64,000 nt of DNA from Microvirga lotononidis (lineage in GTDB: Bacteria; Pseudomonadota; Alphaproteobacteria; Rhizobiales; Beijerinckiaceae). The notes beneath the pieces are model-generated. The model worked only from the letters and a program-made list of their open reading frames with translations, searched no databases and had not been told where the DNA came from. Shown here in pieces: positions 42,830 to 50,835 of the stretch; the stretch's first letter is position 1, and the number at the start of each line of letters is the position of its first letter. The position numbers and the translations under genes are program-made. Location: the NCBI RefSeq assembly GCF_034627025.1, contig NZ_CP141050.1, positions 997,001 through 1,061,000 of the forward strand, read 5' to 3'.

Positions 42830-43147
42830 TTATCCAAGCGGATGGAACTCCCGTCTACGCTGAGGAATCTCACGGGTAGGCTGGCGCACCGGCCGATAAC
42901 GGTTTCTGTAGCTCGTATAAACGGGCTTCCGAGCATACCGGTAGGCTCGATAGTGCGCGCGTCCGGTGTTCGCACTGATGACGCCACCGATTACTCCGCC
43001 AACCGCGGCGCCGACGGGCCCACCGACAATGGCGCCCGCCACCGCACCGGTCCCAACGCCAACGGCTGTGCGGCTCTGCGCCATAGCGAAAGTTGGAAAG
43101 AGTGTGAGCGCCGATAGCGAAGCAAACGCAATGACAGCCTTCCTCAT
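42830..43147 (-). CDS. Secreted glycine-zipper protein
   Basis: 105 residues. Signal peptide MRKAVIAFASLSALTLFPTF (AMA), then a glycine-zipper segment (GVGTGAVAGAIVGGPVGAAV, GGVIGGVIS) and a basic Tyr/Arg-rich tail. Glycine zippers insert in membranes or oligomerise. An EcfG-type promoter lies 34 bp upstream, so it is probably a stress-induced envelope protein. Confidence 0.72.
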   Translation of the reverse strand: MRKAVIAFASLSALTLFPTFAMAQSRTAVGVGTGAVAGAIVGGPVGAAVGGVIGGVISANTGRAHYRAYRYARKPVYTSYRNRYRPVRQPTREIPQRRREFHPLG

Positions 43148-43180
43148 GCAATGAACCCCTTGTTTTTGATTGCCGGATCT

Positions 43181-43205
43181 AACCCTGAGCGGGCCGCATG
43201 GTTCC
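43181..43205 (-). promoter_or_regulatory. EcfG-type promoter (GGAAC-N17-GTT)
   Basis: Minus strand GGAAC (43201-43205), 17 bases, GTT (43181-43183), upstream of the glycine-zipper gene starting at 43147. Confidence 0.55.
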
Positions 43206-43649
43206 GGCAGATCAAGCTATATGTGTGAGAATGCGGGAGCCATCGACGCCTGGTCGTGTGACGGTGGAACCGTGCTCATCGCGGACCTCAAACTTGCGAT
43301 CATCACATCCGATTGGATCGTATCTTCGTGAACCAGAAGCGGTGGTTTACCCATGGCTGGAAAGAAGCGTCTCACCAATCCGACCTTCGGCGGGCGCGTC
43401 CGGATGGGTTGGATACTCAGGTCAGCCGACATCTCATCAGGCACAGGCGTGCTGAATTGCATGGACGAAAGCCTGTTTCCCGCCAGCCCACGCTGAGACC
43501 GTCACCGTGAGCCATGGTTCGACCGCACTCAAAAAGATGCAGGGGAGGCTTTATCAGGAACACGCGTGGACAAGGCGAACGCCTGCCATAGAGTTGCCGC
43601 AATCCTTAACCGAATCTTACGTCGGCAGGACAATAAAAGGGGAACTCGA
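43206..43649. other. Intergenic region
   Basis: An 81-codon minus-strand frame at 43217-43462 has no convincing ribosome site or family. The gene at 43650 has GGGG before its ATG. Confidence 0.35.
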
Positions 43650-44435
43650 ATGGGCAGGCTCTTCACGACACTCGGGGTTTCGGTTGTTGCGTTCGGAACC
43701 TTGATCGGGAGTGTGGAGGCGAAAACCGTCTTCTACGAAATCAACGGGCAGCGGTACTCCTACGACACCAGCAATCGCAAGCAGGCAGCGGCGGCTCGCA
43801 AGCAGATCGAGACGGCCAAGGCCGCTGAGGCTGCACAAGCCAAGGCCGCGGCGGAACGTGCAAGCAATCCTTTGGCCGCCCTCTTCGGTTCGCAGACCCA
43901 ACGAGAGGCTGCGGAAGCTCAGGCTCAACTCGCGAAGTTCGTCTCGGATCAGCAGCTTGCTGCGGCAGCGAGCAAAGATCAACGTTCTTCTCGGGCCTCC
44001 AAGCATGAGGACCCCGCAAGGTCTGCAGAGGACAATGCCAATGAGCCAGCGGGAACGACCGGAGGCCAACAGGCCGTCGCTGTCGCAAGTGTAGCATCTC
44101 CACAATCGGGATCAGACTCCCAAACCTCCGCTGAACCAGTTCGCGCCGACAATGCCCGTAAGGCAGCTATCAAGTCGGTTTTCCTCGATGCCGAGACCGG
44201 GATCAAGACGATCATCAGGACGGATGGATCAATTCAGGAGGAGTTGTTCGACCCTGGCATTCTGTCGAAGCTTGATCCGGAGCAGCGCTCTGCAAGAACT
44301 GCCAGCAATGTGGTTGGTACCGATCCATTGCCTAAGTCCGCACCCGGGGACATGACCGGTTCCATCGGTTTTCAAGGAGCGGCGCTTGAGCCAGGTTCGC
44401 GCTCTGACATACGCGGTCGATCTCTGACCAACTAA
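43650..44435 (+). CDS. Secreted Ala/Gln-rich protein
   Basis: 261 residues from ATG 43650. Signal peptide (MGRLFTTLGVSVVAFGTLIG, SVEA), then KTVFYEINGQRYSYDTSNRK, a long Ala/Lys/Glu/Gln-rich coiled-coil-like region, a disordered Ser-rich stretch, and a conserved-looking C-terminal module (AAIKSVFLDAETGIKTIIRT, DGSIQEELFDPGILSKL). Probably periplasmic. Family not recognised. Confidence 0.65.
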   Translation: MGRLFTTLGVSVVAFGTLIGSVEAKTVFYEINGQRYSYDTSNRKQAAAARKQIETAKAAEAAQAKAAAERASNPLAALFGSQTQREAAEAQAQLAKFVSDQQLAAAASKDQRSSRASKHEDPARSAEDNANEPAGTTGGQQAVAVASVASPQSGSDSQTSAEPVRADNARKAAIKSVFLDAETGIKTIIRTDGSIQEELFDPGILSKLDPEQRSARTASNVVGTDPLPKSAPGDMTGSIGFQGAALEPGSRSDIRGRSLTN

Positions 44436-44569
44436 GGCATCGCGCACCAAACATCATTATTCGGATCACGTCCTTGCCGATGACTATGGTCATCGGCCGG
44501 ATGGCTATGGGGCAACCCGAAGCGTTCCTCCGAGGACCTGCGGATTGGCGATGCAGGCGAAAGAAAGTT

Positions 44570-44707
44570 CTACCGCTGCGCCATGATCGAAGCCGGAGCC
44601 CAAATCCGGTGTAGGAGTGGTGCCGCGATAATCCCGCCGATCAGGGCGAAAGCCGCCACAATCAGCCCCAGGCGCCCATACCATGCGAACCGCTCGTTGC
44701 GTCTCAT
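44570..44707 (-). CDS. 45-residue membrane protein (paralogue of 34650-34787)
   Basis: ATG 44707. MRRNERFAWYGRLGLIVAAF, ALIGGIIAAPLLHRIWAPAS, IMAQR. Same length and end (AQR) as the 34650 product. Located about 500 bp upstream of, and divergent to, the family copy at 45208, as at 34.7/35.1 kb. Function unknown. Confidence 0.62.
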   Translation of the reverse strand: MRRNERFAWYGRLGLIVAAFALIGGIIAAPLLHRIWAPASIMAQR

Positions 44708-45207
44708 AGAAAGCCGATGGTTGTTGCACTCAGGGACATTATACGTGGCGAGTACCATCGGCCAAGGGGCAGCACACACACTTGTCATCCGCGTCCAAGG
44801 GAAAGCGTGTGTTCCCGAGCAATGCAGATCGCTGCTCCAGGCATCGTCATAGCCCTTGCCGGCGAGAAAGTTCTCGCCTCTGGAACCAGCTCACAGAGGA
44901 TGCTGCAAGGGGTGGGGCTCGTGCCGGTCCAAAGAGAAAGGCCTGGGAGCCCCCCAGCGGCTCCCAGACCTTACCTAAGGCTCCGGAGGACCAGGGGAGG
45001 AGCGGCCTAGGTACTCCGGAAGGTAGGGCAGAGGTGGTTCCCGTCCAGTGCGGCGATGCCGTTGGCCCGATCCCAAGCGCTTAACAAAGCCCCAATGGGT
45101 GCGGCAACATTCCTGTTTATCCACAAGCCTTTAACGGAACCGAGGCAGCCATTGGACTGTTTCAGAAACTCGCGGTGATGGCTGGGGAGCATTGCCTTTG
45201 AGACGAC
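44708..45207. promoter_or_regulatory. Divergent upstream region with conserved element and EcfG-type promoter
   Basis: TTATCCACA at 45117-45125, then GGAAC at 45136-45140, 18 bases, GTT at 45159-45161; GGCTGGGGAGCATTGCC lies just before the start at 45208 and also precedes copy 1 (17040-17060, minus strand). A GGGAGCC/GGCTCCC hairpin at 44946-44969 has no T run. No ORF supported. Confidence 0.55.
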
Positions 45208-45531
45208 ATGGCTTTTGGTTCTTCACATCGGGCTTCCGCTGAGATTGCCCATCACCTGAGCGCTCTGGCCGCTAAAGTGGACGAGATTGCCCGGCGCGCC
45301 GGTGTCTCTGCCTCTGAGCGTTTGGATCTTGAGACCACTCTGGCGAGCCTGCCGTGGCCGGAGCGGCGACGTCTGGGGTTGATCCTGGAAAGTGCACGTG
45401 TCAGCGCGACCAGCGAGGCCGTCCGGGATGCGGTCGCGGTGATGCTCGGTTTGGCTTCCGAGGTCTGGGCCAGAACGCCCCCACCTGCCGAGCGGAATAG
45501 CGAGAGCGACCGGGAGCCGGAAAGAGAGTAA
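45208..45531 (+). CDS. Unknown small protein, five-copy family (copy 3)
   Basis: 107 residues. ALAAKVDEIARRAGVSASER, TTLASLPWPERRRLGLILES, ARVSATSEAVRDAVAVMLGL, VWARTPPP, and an acidic/basic tail. Closest to copies 1 and 2. All-helical and soluble. Upstream EcfG-type promoter and CCACA element are conserved with copy 1. Confidence 0.75.
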   Translation: MAFGSSHRASAEIAHHLSALAAKVDEIARRAGVSASERLDLETTLASLPWPERRRLGLILESARVSATSEAVRDAVAVMLGLASEVWARTPPPAERNSESDREPERE

Positions 45532-45659
45532 ACAGCGAGGTGGCGGAACCCTCTGCGCCACGGATATCCTCCATCGGCAGACCACGAGCAGGGCGTTCTA
45601 ATCGAGAACCCAGGTCTGATGCCTCTTGAGCCAGATTAGAGGTGGGAAGGCGTTCAGCG

Positions 45660-45911
45660 TCAGGCGGGACGAATTCCAACGTTTGCCCACCGCAACTGAT
45701 ACTGGCGCACGATCTCACGCAGGGTGTTGGCTTCGTCCTGGAGACCGCCAACTGCATAGGAAGCCGCCACCTTCGAGAGTTGGCTTACGATCTGCTCCGG
45801 CGTCTCACCGGCATTCTCAGGCGACGTGAGATGTTCCCGTGTGGCGACTTCAAAGCTGCCGCCCTCATCGCGAGCTTGAACGGCTTCCTGGAAACGGCTG
45901 TTGTGAACCAT
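45660..45911 (-). CDS. Small conserved hypothetical protein
   Basis: 83 residues from ATG 45911. MVHNSRFQEAVQARDEGGSF, EVATREHLTSPENAGETPEQ, then a C-terminal helix with VGGLQDEANTLREIVRQYQL. No family recognised. AGGGG upstream is a weak ribosome site. Confidence 0.55.
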   Translation of the reverse strand: MVHNSRFQEAVQARDEGGSFEVATREHLTSPENAGETPEQIVSQLSKVAASYAVGGLQDEANTLREIVRQYQLRWANVGIRPA

Positions 45912-46204
45912 GATGCCCCTGCCATCTGGACTTCGGCGGACTGTCGCGGATTCAGCCTGTCCGAAGGTTCGTAGCCGCACAAGGCATCCCCGCTTGACAG
46001 CATGACGCAGGAGCGGCACGCAACGGGAGCGTGAAGAAGTGCGGAGTGGTTTGAGAGTTGCCCGGTGGAAAGCGGATCGTTTCAGGACGAACGGCGGTTG
46101 GCTGCCTCACAAGCCCGCCGCATGCTTCTGCCAACCATACCACCACAGATTTTGATCACGCCGACAACGCCTCAGCCCATGGCAGAGTAAGATTGCGGCA
46201 TCGA

Positions 46205-46636
46205 TTACGCCGTCGGAGTGGTCTTGTAGTAGGCATCGACCCTGGCGCCGTACTCGTTATCCGTAAACGGATCCTCCCCGGCGCTGTACTGCGGGGCCTC
46301 AACCAGTCGGTCTCTGTCAATATCGACCACATAGCCGCCCAACCGCGGGTCATAGGTCAAAGCTCGCCAGGGCAGCGGATGGTAGCTCTCGCCGATCCCC
46401 AGAAAGCCGCCGAAGCTCATCACCACATAGGCGACTTGCCCCGAGATCTTGTCGACCATGAAGTTGTACACGGCCCCGAGCTGCTCGCCGGATTGGTTGA
46501 ACACCGGCGTGCCCTCGACCTTGCTGGAGGCAATCAGACGCCGGGTCTCCTCAATGGCGATACCCTCACCCGAAGGGTCGAGTTCCATGGAGCCTGGTTC
46601 GCGAAGTTGTCTCTCGTTTGGTAACTGCGTCGGCAT
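46205..46636 (-). CDS. PRC-barrel domain protein
   Basis: 143 residues; GGAGGAGAGG precedes the ATG. A PRC-barrel spans residues about 32-115: LIASSKVEGTPVFNQSGEQL, GAVYNFMVDKISGQVAYVVM, SFGGFLGIGESYHPLPWRAL. PRC-barrels occur in RimM and photosynthetic reaction-centre H subunits; the stand-alone form is common in stress-induced Rhizobiales proteins. The exact EcfG-type promoter upstream supports stress regulation. Confidence 0.88.
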   Translation of the reverse strand: MPTQLPNERQLREPGSMELDPSGEGIAIEETRRLIASSKVEGTPVFNQSGEQLGAVYNFMVDKISGQVAYVVMSFGGFLGIGESYHPLPWRALTYDPRLGGYVVDIDRDRLVEAPQYSAGEDPFTDNEYGARVDAYYKTTPTA

Positions 46637-46656
46637 GATCCTCTCCTCCCAAGAGA

Positions 46657-46681
46657 AACGTCATGCTGGAGCGGCCGTTCC
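46657..46681 (-). promoter_or_regulatory. EcfG-type promoter (GGAAC-N16-CGTT)
   Basis: Minus strand: GGAAC (46677-46681), 17 bases, GTT (46657-46659) preceded by C; 21 bp from the PRC-barrel start. Confidence 0.65.
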
Positions 46682-46836
46682 GACTTGCTTGCGGGCTGAG
46701 CACGGCGGGCCGGGCCTGTCCAGGTCACGGCAAGCGAGTCGAACGCTGAGGATGAGACCGCAATCAATTCCTCCCAGGGTTGGATGACACGATTGAACAC
46801 CGTCGAGCCAAGAGAGCGGAGGAAACGAGGTGGGCT

Positions 46837-47061
46837 CTAGGTCGCCTGGAAGGCTCTTCGGGCTCGTTCGCGGATTTCGTCCAATTCGTCCTGAAGAGAA
46901 TTGATCTGCCCTTCCAGCTCCTCAAGGGTGGCACAGTCCGGAGTGATGAACAGGCGGCCATCCTCGCCCCTGGTATAACGCAGAAGGGCAACCCTGATCG
47001 AGGCTGGTTTGTCGGGAGTTCCCGGTGTGATGTCCAACTCGAAGGCTCCGAAGACATGCAT
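46837..47061 (-). CDS. Small conserved hypothetical protein
   Basis: 74 residues from ATG 47061, with GGAAGGAGG upstream. MHVFGAFELDITPGTPDKPA, SIRVALLRYTRGEDGRLFIT, then a C-terminal coiled-coil helix (LEELEGQINSLQDELDEIRE). No family recognised. Confidence 0.6.
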   Translation of the reverse strand: MHVFGAFELDITPGTPDKPASIRVALLRYTRGEDGRLFITPDCATLEELEGQINSLQDELDEIRERARRAFQAT

Positions 47062-47149
47062 GGCGCTGCCTCCTTCCTGGATTGAGAATGCCCCGAATGA
47101 GAAGGATTGCGAGGACCGCCGCATCTCTACGTGCGCTCAGCCTCACGAT

Positions 47150-47434
47150 CTATGAACAAGACCCGATCCGCCAACGTGGAAGAGGAGGATTGCTGAACTG
47201 CAATCCTGCCGGAACGCAGTCGGGGCGGCTCATGTTCGTGTCTGAGATGGATTGGGAAGCGATGGATCCCGTTGTTTCTGGATCGGAGACGGTGTCGAAC
47301 TTCTGCGACCAGAGGTGATGCTGCCAGGAAGTATCGGAGAGCGTGTCCTCGGACACGGTGCTCTCGGCTGCGGCAACGGAGAGAGTAAGGCCTGCCAACA
47401 ACATCGCGGCTGCGGGAATTCTGACGTCGATCAT
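47150..47434 (-). CDS. Small secreted protein
   Basis: 94 residues from ATG 47434 (47437 also possible), GGAGG upstream. Signal peptide (MIDVRIPAAAMLLAGLTLSV, AAA) followed by a polar region with SDTSWQHHLWSQKFDTVSDP and a C-terminal two-Cys motif (RPDCVPAGLQ...GSC). Probably periplasmic; unknown. Confidence 0.55.
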   Translation of the reverse strand: MIDVRIPAAAMLLAGLTLSVAAAESTVSEDTLSDTSWQHHLWSQKFDTVSDPETTGSIASQSISDTNMSRPDCVPAGLQFSNPPLPRWRIGSCS

Positions 47435-47640
47435 CATAGCCTCCACGGGTAGACGAGAGAATAATCCCGCTCCGTCCAACAGCGTTCCCAAAGGGCAAGA
47501 GAGATTGACCGCGGATGCCGCTGACCCAGACAAGCAGACGGCCGGCAAAGATCATGTCGCATCGGCGGGGAACCAAAGCGGCGCAAGCGCATTAACAAAC
47601 GTCGCCGGCCTAATATGCCCCCATAGGGCCGGTGACCCTC

Positions 47641-47670
47641 AAAGCGCCCTCTCATGGGCGCTTTTTCTTT
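47641..47670 (+). terminator. Intrinsic terminator without upstream plus-strand gene
   Basis: AAGCGCCC-N5-GGGCGCTT stem followed by TTTCTTT. The plus strand has no gene before it back to about 45.5 kb, so it may end a small RNA in the 47440-47640 interval. The remaining 47435-47764 sequence shows no gene. Confidence 0.6.
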
Positions 47671-47764
47671 GCCGCGAATGCGGTCGACAGTCCGGATGTC
47701 GAATGGCTGTCATCCAGGCTGTCAAACAAGGACTTGCAACACGGTCCTCAGACAAGGACTCTGG

Positions 47765-47992
47765 TCAATGCAGCGCCGGTTCAAGATCCAGGGAGTGAAG
47801 GAGGCGGCCCTCCACACCGACGATCTCAAGGCGCCATCCGCTCCAATCGTCACGGCTGCCGCCATTGGCGTCCCGCAGTTCGTTAATGGCGGTTCGCGCC
47901 AGGGCCGCAGCCACCTCAAGATCAAGAACGTCAAGACCCGTGTCGTCCCGAATCGTTTCTCGACCGTGGACGAGATGGAAAAAGCAGCGCAT
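47765..47992 (-). CDS. DUF6894-like small protein
   Basis: 75 residues from ATG 47992, with GGAAGG upstream; the open frame extends far upstream without a start signal. MRCFFHLVHGRETIRDDTGL, DVLDLEVAAALARTAINELR, DWSGWRLEIVGVEGRLLHSL and a LEPALH end. Fourth copy of the family in the window. Confidence 0.72.
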   Translation of the reverse strand: MRCFFHLVHGRETIRDDTGLDVLDLEVAAALARTAINELRDANGGSRDDWSGWRLEIVGVEGRLLHSLDLEPALH

Positions 47993-48114
47993 CGGCAGTC
48001 CTTCCTCATCCGAGACATGGACGCAGAGTGGTAGCACGTTTCCTCGCACGGCGAAGCGACCACTCAGTTTCATTGGGTGCTCCCTGGTGGGGCAATCCCA
48101 GCGTCTAAAAAGGA

Positions 48115-48405
48115 AGGCTTGCTGACAAGGTATCCAGCCGACACCAGCACCCCGACTTCCGCCATCCCTGCCGGACCAGCCGCGCGAACTCGAACCCGTC
48201 AAGGGAGCCCGCCATGTCAGCATCGGTCAGGACCGCCTTGATGTCAGGCCGCTGCTTCAGGATCTCGTACCTCGTCGGCATCCTCAGCCTCCAGGAACCA
48301 GAAGCCCATCTCGCGCGGAATGTCGACCTGCGTCAGGCGGACCAGCGGCTCGTCCCCGTCCAGGAAGTCCACCGGCTGATTCAGGCTTCCGCCCCGGGGT
48401 TTCAT
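48115..48405 (-). pseudogene. Broken response regulator (copy of 14447 gene)
   Basis: Starts MKPRGGSLNQPVDFLDGDEP, LVRLTQVDIPREMGFWFLEA, EDADE; a frameshift follows, then YEILKQRPDIKAVLTDADMA and GSLDGFEFARLVRQGW in another frame, then loss of homology. The intact relative is at 14447-14842. The acidic site (VEDEP to LDGDEP) and the frame are both damaged. Confidence 0.7.
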
Positions 48406-48483
48406 GTGGGCAGCAACGGGCGCCGGCAAACTTGATTCCGCACCGGCAAGGATTTGCGAACTTCAGGGCATAGTCGGGCCGAG

Positions 48484-49074
48484 CTACGGCTTCGCCGGGG
48501 TTGGCGGCTGCTCGATCTCAGCTTGCGCGAAGGCCGTCAGCGGCTTCGCTTTTGGATCGACGATTGCTGCCACCCAGCCGCCTGGAAACCGGCCCAGTTC
48601 CTCATTATGGGCCCGCACGGCGCCGATGAGATCGCTGCGAGCCACCACCAGCTGGTCTCCCTGGCGCTGGAATTCGTGTAGGCGGTTCTGCAGGGCCGTG
48701 TCGCCCGTGAGCTCGGGATAGCGCTTGATCGTCGTGTACAGCCTCTCCAGGGCATCCGAGAGGCGCTGCTGGGCCTGCTCGTAGTGCCGGAAGCGCTTCG
48801 GCTCGGCCAGGAAGCCGTCGGCGTTGCGGATGGCCACGACCTCGTCATGGGCGGCCATGACCTCGGCGAGCACCTCGCGTTCGGCCGGGGCCTTCCTCCG
48901 CACCGCCTCGACCAGCGGCGGCACCTGATCGGCCCGTTGTTGATATTCGTGGAGCACCTCGCTCCAAGCTTGCTGGGCCCGCTCCCGCAAGCGGGACACA
49001 TCCCCAGGAGCGCAGGCCGTCACACCAAGGCTGAGGCCGAGGGCAAGGCTCAATGCTCCCAGACGAGTACACAC
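48484..49074 (-). CDS. LemA-family lipoprotein
   Basis: 196 residues from a GTG at 49074, set by AGGAGGAAC upstream. A lipobox ends GVTAC (MCTRLGALSLALGLSLGVTA, C). The mature domain is a four-helix LemA fold: QRADQVPPLVEAVRRKAPAE, REVLAEVMAAHDEVVAIRNA, a Leu-rich helix, and LTGDTALQNRLHEFQRQGDQ. LemA proteins sit at the membrane facing the periplasm or cytosol; function unsettled. Confidence 0.78.
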   Translation of the reverse strand: MCTRLGALSLALGLSLGVTACAPGDVSRLRERAQQAWSEVLHEYQQRADQVPPLVEAVRRKAPAEREVLAEVMAAHDEVVAIRNADGFLAEPKRFRHYEQAQQRLSDALERLYTTIKRYPELTGDTALQNRLHEFQRQGDQLVVARSDLIGAVRAHNEELGRFPGGWVAAIVDPKAKPLTAFAQAEIEQPPTPAKP

Positions 49075-49240
49075 TTGTTCCTCCTGCTCTGGAGGGGCCG
49101 GGTGACCAGACCAGCCGTCAAGAGTTGGCCATCGCTCGCGTAACCCGAGCCGTCGGCGCTGGTTCCCGGTTCTGAGCCCTGGCATCCTCGCGGACTACTC
49201 CAGCTGAACCCGGCGTCAGAGGGTCTCCACTGAAACCCGA

Positions 49241-49585
49241 TCAGAGCTTCTTGGCTTGAGTCGTTGGACGGCCGGACCGGTGCTCAACCAAGACGGTGGT
49301 TCGCGAGGCCGTCTCAGCCGCATGGCCCTGGAACGGCATGGCGGCCCATACTCTGGCAGCCTTCAGCTGAAAGAACTCGGCGGCCCGCTGGACCTCTGGA
49401 TCGGACGAGAAAGCCTTCAGGCTCTGGAGGGTGAGCACCAGACGGCGTCGAAAGGGCCACGGCAAGGCTGTCAGCGTATCGTCCACGGTCAGGCGCGCAG
49501 CCCCTTCCACTCCAGCCTGATCGGCAATGTCATCGATCCGGCTCTGGACGGCACTCAGGCTTGCGGGGCTGGGAACATCACTCAT
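49241..49585 (-). CDS. Unknown small protein, divergent member of five-copy family
   Basis: 114 residues from ATG 49585. AVQSRIDDIADQAGVEGAAR, DTLTALPWPFRRRLVLTLQS and ARVWAAMP align to copies 1-3; the C-terminal tail is longer and basic. The upstream region has a GGAAC-N18-GTT site and a CACAGG segment like that of copy 2. Confidence 0.65.
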   Translation of the reverse strand: MSDVPSPASLSAVQSRIDDIADQAGVEGAARLTVDDTLTALPWPFRRRLVLTLQSLKAFSSDPEVQRAAEFFQLKAARVWAAMPFQGHAAETASRTTVLVEHRSGRPTTQAKKL

Positions 49586-49621
49586 CGAGACAAGGCACAA
49601 TACACAGCAAACTGCTTCGGC

Positions 49622-49647
49622 AACGGCCGCGGCACCATGTTCGTTCC
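49622..49647 (-). promoter_or_regulatory. EcfG-type promoter (GGAAC-N18-GTT)
   Basis: Minus strand: GGAAC (49643-49647), 18 bases ending in C, GTT (49622-49624), 37 bp upstream of 49585. Confidence 0.5.
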
Positions 49648-49850
49648 TCGAGGGGCCTGTGCGGCAATCGCACCCACCAAGTGAAGCCTCAATAATAGCT
49701 TGGCGGCAAAGGCCGGAACAGGCTGGTCCAATCAGGAAAAGCCAAGCTAACTTCCAGAGAAGGCTGGCTCATCTTCTCCTCTAAGCCGGGCTTTAACCAG
49801 CTGTTAACCATGCCTTTACATCCTCAGGCGCAATGAAGCCCGGAGATACC

Positions 49851-50030
49851 ATGGCTGCTGACAGACAGAATTTTCGAAAAGCACACCTTGGCAAAGCAGC
49901 CCAGGTTCGGATCGGTCGCAGGCTGCGATTGGTCTACCGCCCCCTCATTGGCGAGCCGATCCCCGACGAGTGCGTCGATCTACTCCTTGCCCTCAGGCGG
50001 AAGGAACGAGAACTGGGTCGCTCAGCGTAG
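49851..50030 (+). CDS. NepR-like anti-sigma factor (paralogue)
   Basis: 59 residues from ATG 49851, chosen for GGAG six bases upstream; an ATG at 49833 is in frame. The core RIGRRLRLVYRPLIGEPIPD, ECVDLLLALRRKE is a good match to NepR helices (IGRxLRxxYxxxxxEPIPxxxxDLLxxL). No sigma gene is adjacent. Likely binds EcfG or a paralogue and tunes the general stress response. Confidence 0.72.
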   Translation: MAADRQNFRKAHLGKAAQVRIGRRLRLVYRPLIGEPIPDECVDLLLALRRKERELGRSA

Positions 50031-50160
50031 CCTGCGTTGAACGCCAAGCCTCAGGGCCCGCTATGCAGCCCTGCCTCGGCTCAACGGTCCCGCGGAAACC
50101 CACGCCCGCCAAGCACCGTTAGCGCCACCGAGTCTTGTCCCACTCTGTCGGAGTCAGGTC

Positions 50161-50571
50161 ATGCGTAAACTGGCAGTTCTCTCGGCGGTGGCCCTGGTCG
50201 GGTTTGGATCCCTGGCCGACACCACGGATGCGGAAGCCCGCTCGCGCCGCAACACCGGGACCGTGGTCGCGGCGGGTGTGGCCGGCCTCGCCGTCGGCGG
50301 CCTGGTCGGCGCTGCCGCGTCCAACGCCTATGCAGCCCCCGCCTATGGCTACAGCTATCCGGCCTATGGCTCTCCGAGCTACGGCTATGCGCCCGTGACG
50401 ACCACGCGCGTGGTGCGAACCTATGACGATTACGACTATCCGCCGCACTCGGTCTATCGCACCACACGTGTGGTCAGGTACTCGGCGCCGGTCACATACG
50501 GTTATGGCTATGCGCCCGCGCGCTACGGCTATTCCTGGGGCGGTCCCGCTTACAGCGACTACGGCTGGTAG
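50161..50571 (+). CDS. Secreted Tyr/Gly-rich protein
   Basis: 136 residues. Signal peptide (MRKLAVLSAVALVGFGSLAD), then TVVAAGVAGLAVGGLVGAAA, a glycine-zipper-like helix, and a tail with repeated YGY/PAYG and two TTRVVR segments. Resembles YMGG/glycine-zipper envelope proteins of Rhizobiales. A near-match EcfG-type site is just upstream. Confidence 0.65.
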   Translation: MRKLAVLSAVALVGFGSLADTTDAEARSRRNTGTVVAAGVAGLAVGGLVGAAASNAYAAPAYGYSYPAYGSPSYGYAPVTTTRVVRTYDDYDYPPHSVYRTTRVVRYSAPVTYGYGYAPARYGYSWGGPAYSDYGW

Positions 50572-50728
50572 GAAAGCCATAATGGGTGGTGGATAGCAGC
50601 GAACAGTCGCTCCGAGGGTTGCCGTCCGTCGCTTATGAGACTGCAGGTCTCTTGCGGCGCACGCTTTGGACGCTATGTCGGCTTGAACACGCGGTGCTCT
50701 TTGCCCCCAACCTGTAGCTCGCGTGTGA

Positions 50729-50758
50729 GAAAGGCCCGGTCAACCGGGCCTTTCTTTT
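50729..50758 (+). terminator. Intrinsic terminator
   Basis: GAAAGGCCCGGT-CA-ACCGGGCCTTTC followed by TTTT. It separates the convergent secreted-protein gene and the hybrid kinase and could serve both strands. Confidence 0.8.
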
Positions 50759-50835
50759 GGCGCACGTTCAAGGCTTGCGTCGTTGCAGCCCGTCCACACC
50801 TAGGATGTGGCCGCCTGATACTCCCGCAATATTCA

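Noticed and set aside
35024..45125. TTATCCACA boxes as a chromosomal or plasmid replication origin
   Set aside because: Single boxes in two duplicated promoters, without clusters or dnaA/rep genes nearby; better explained as a conserved promoter element.
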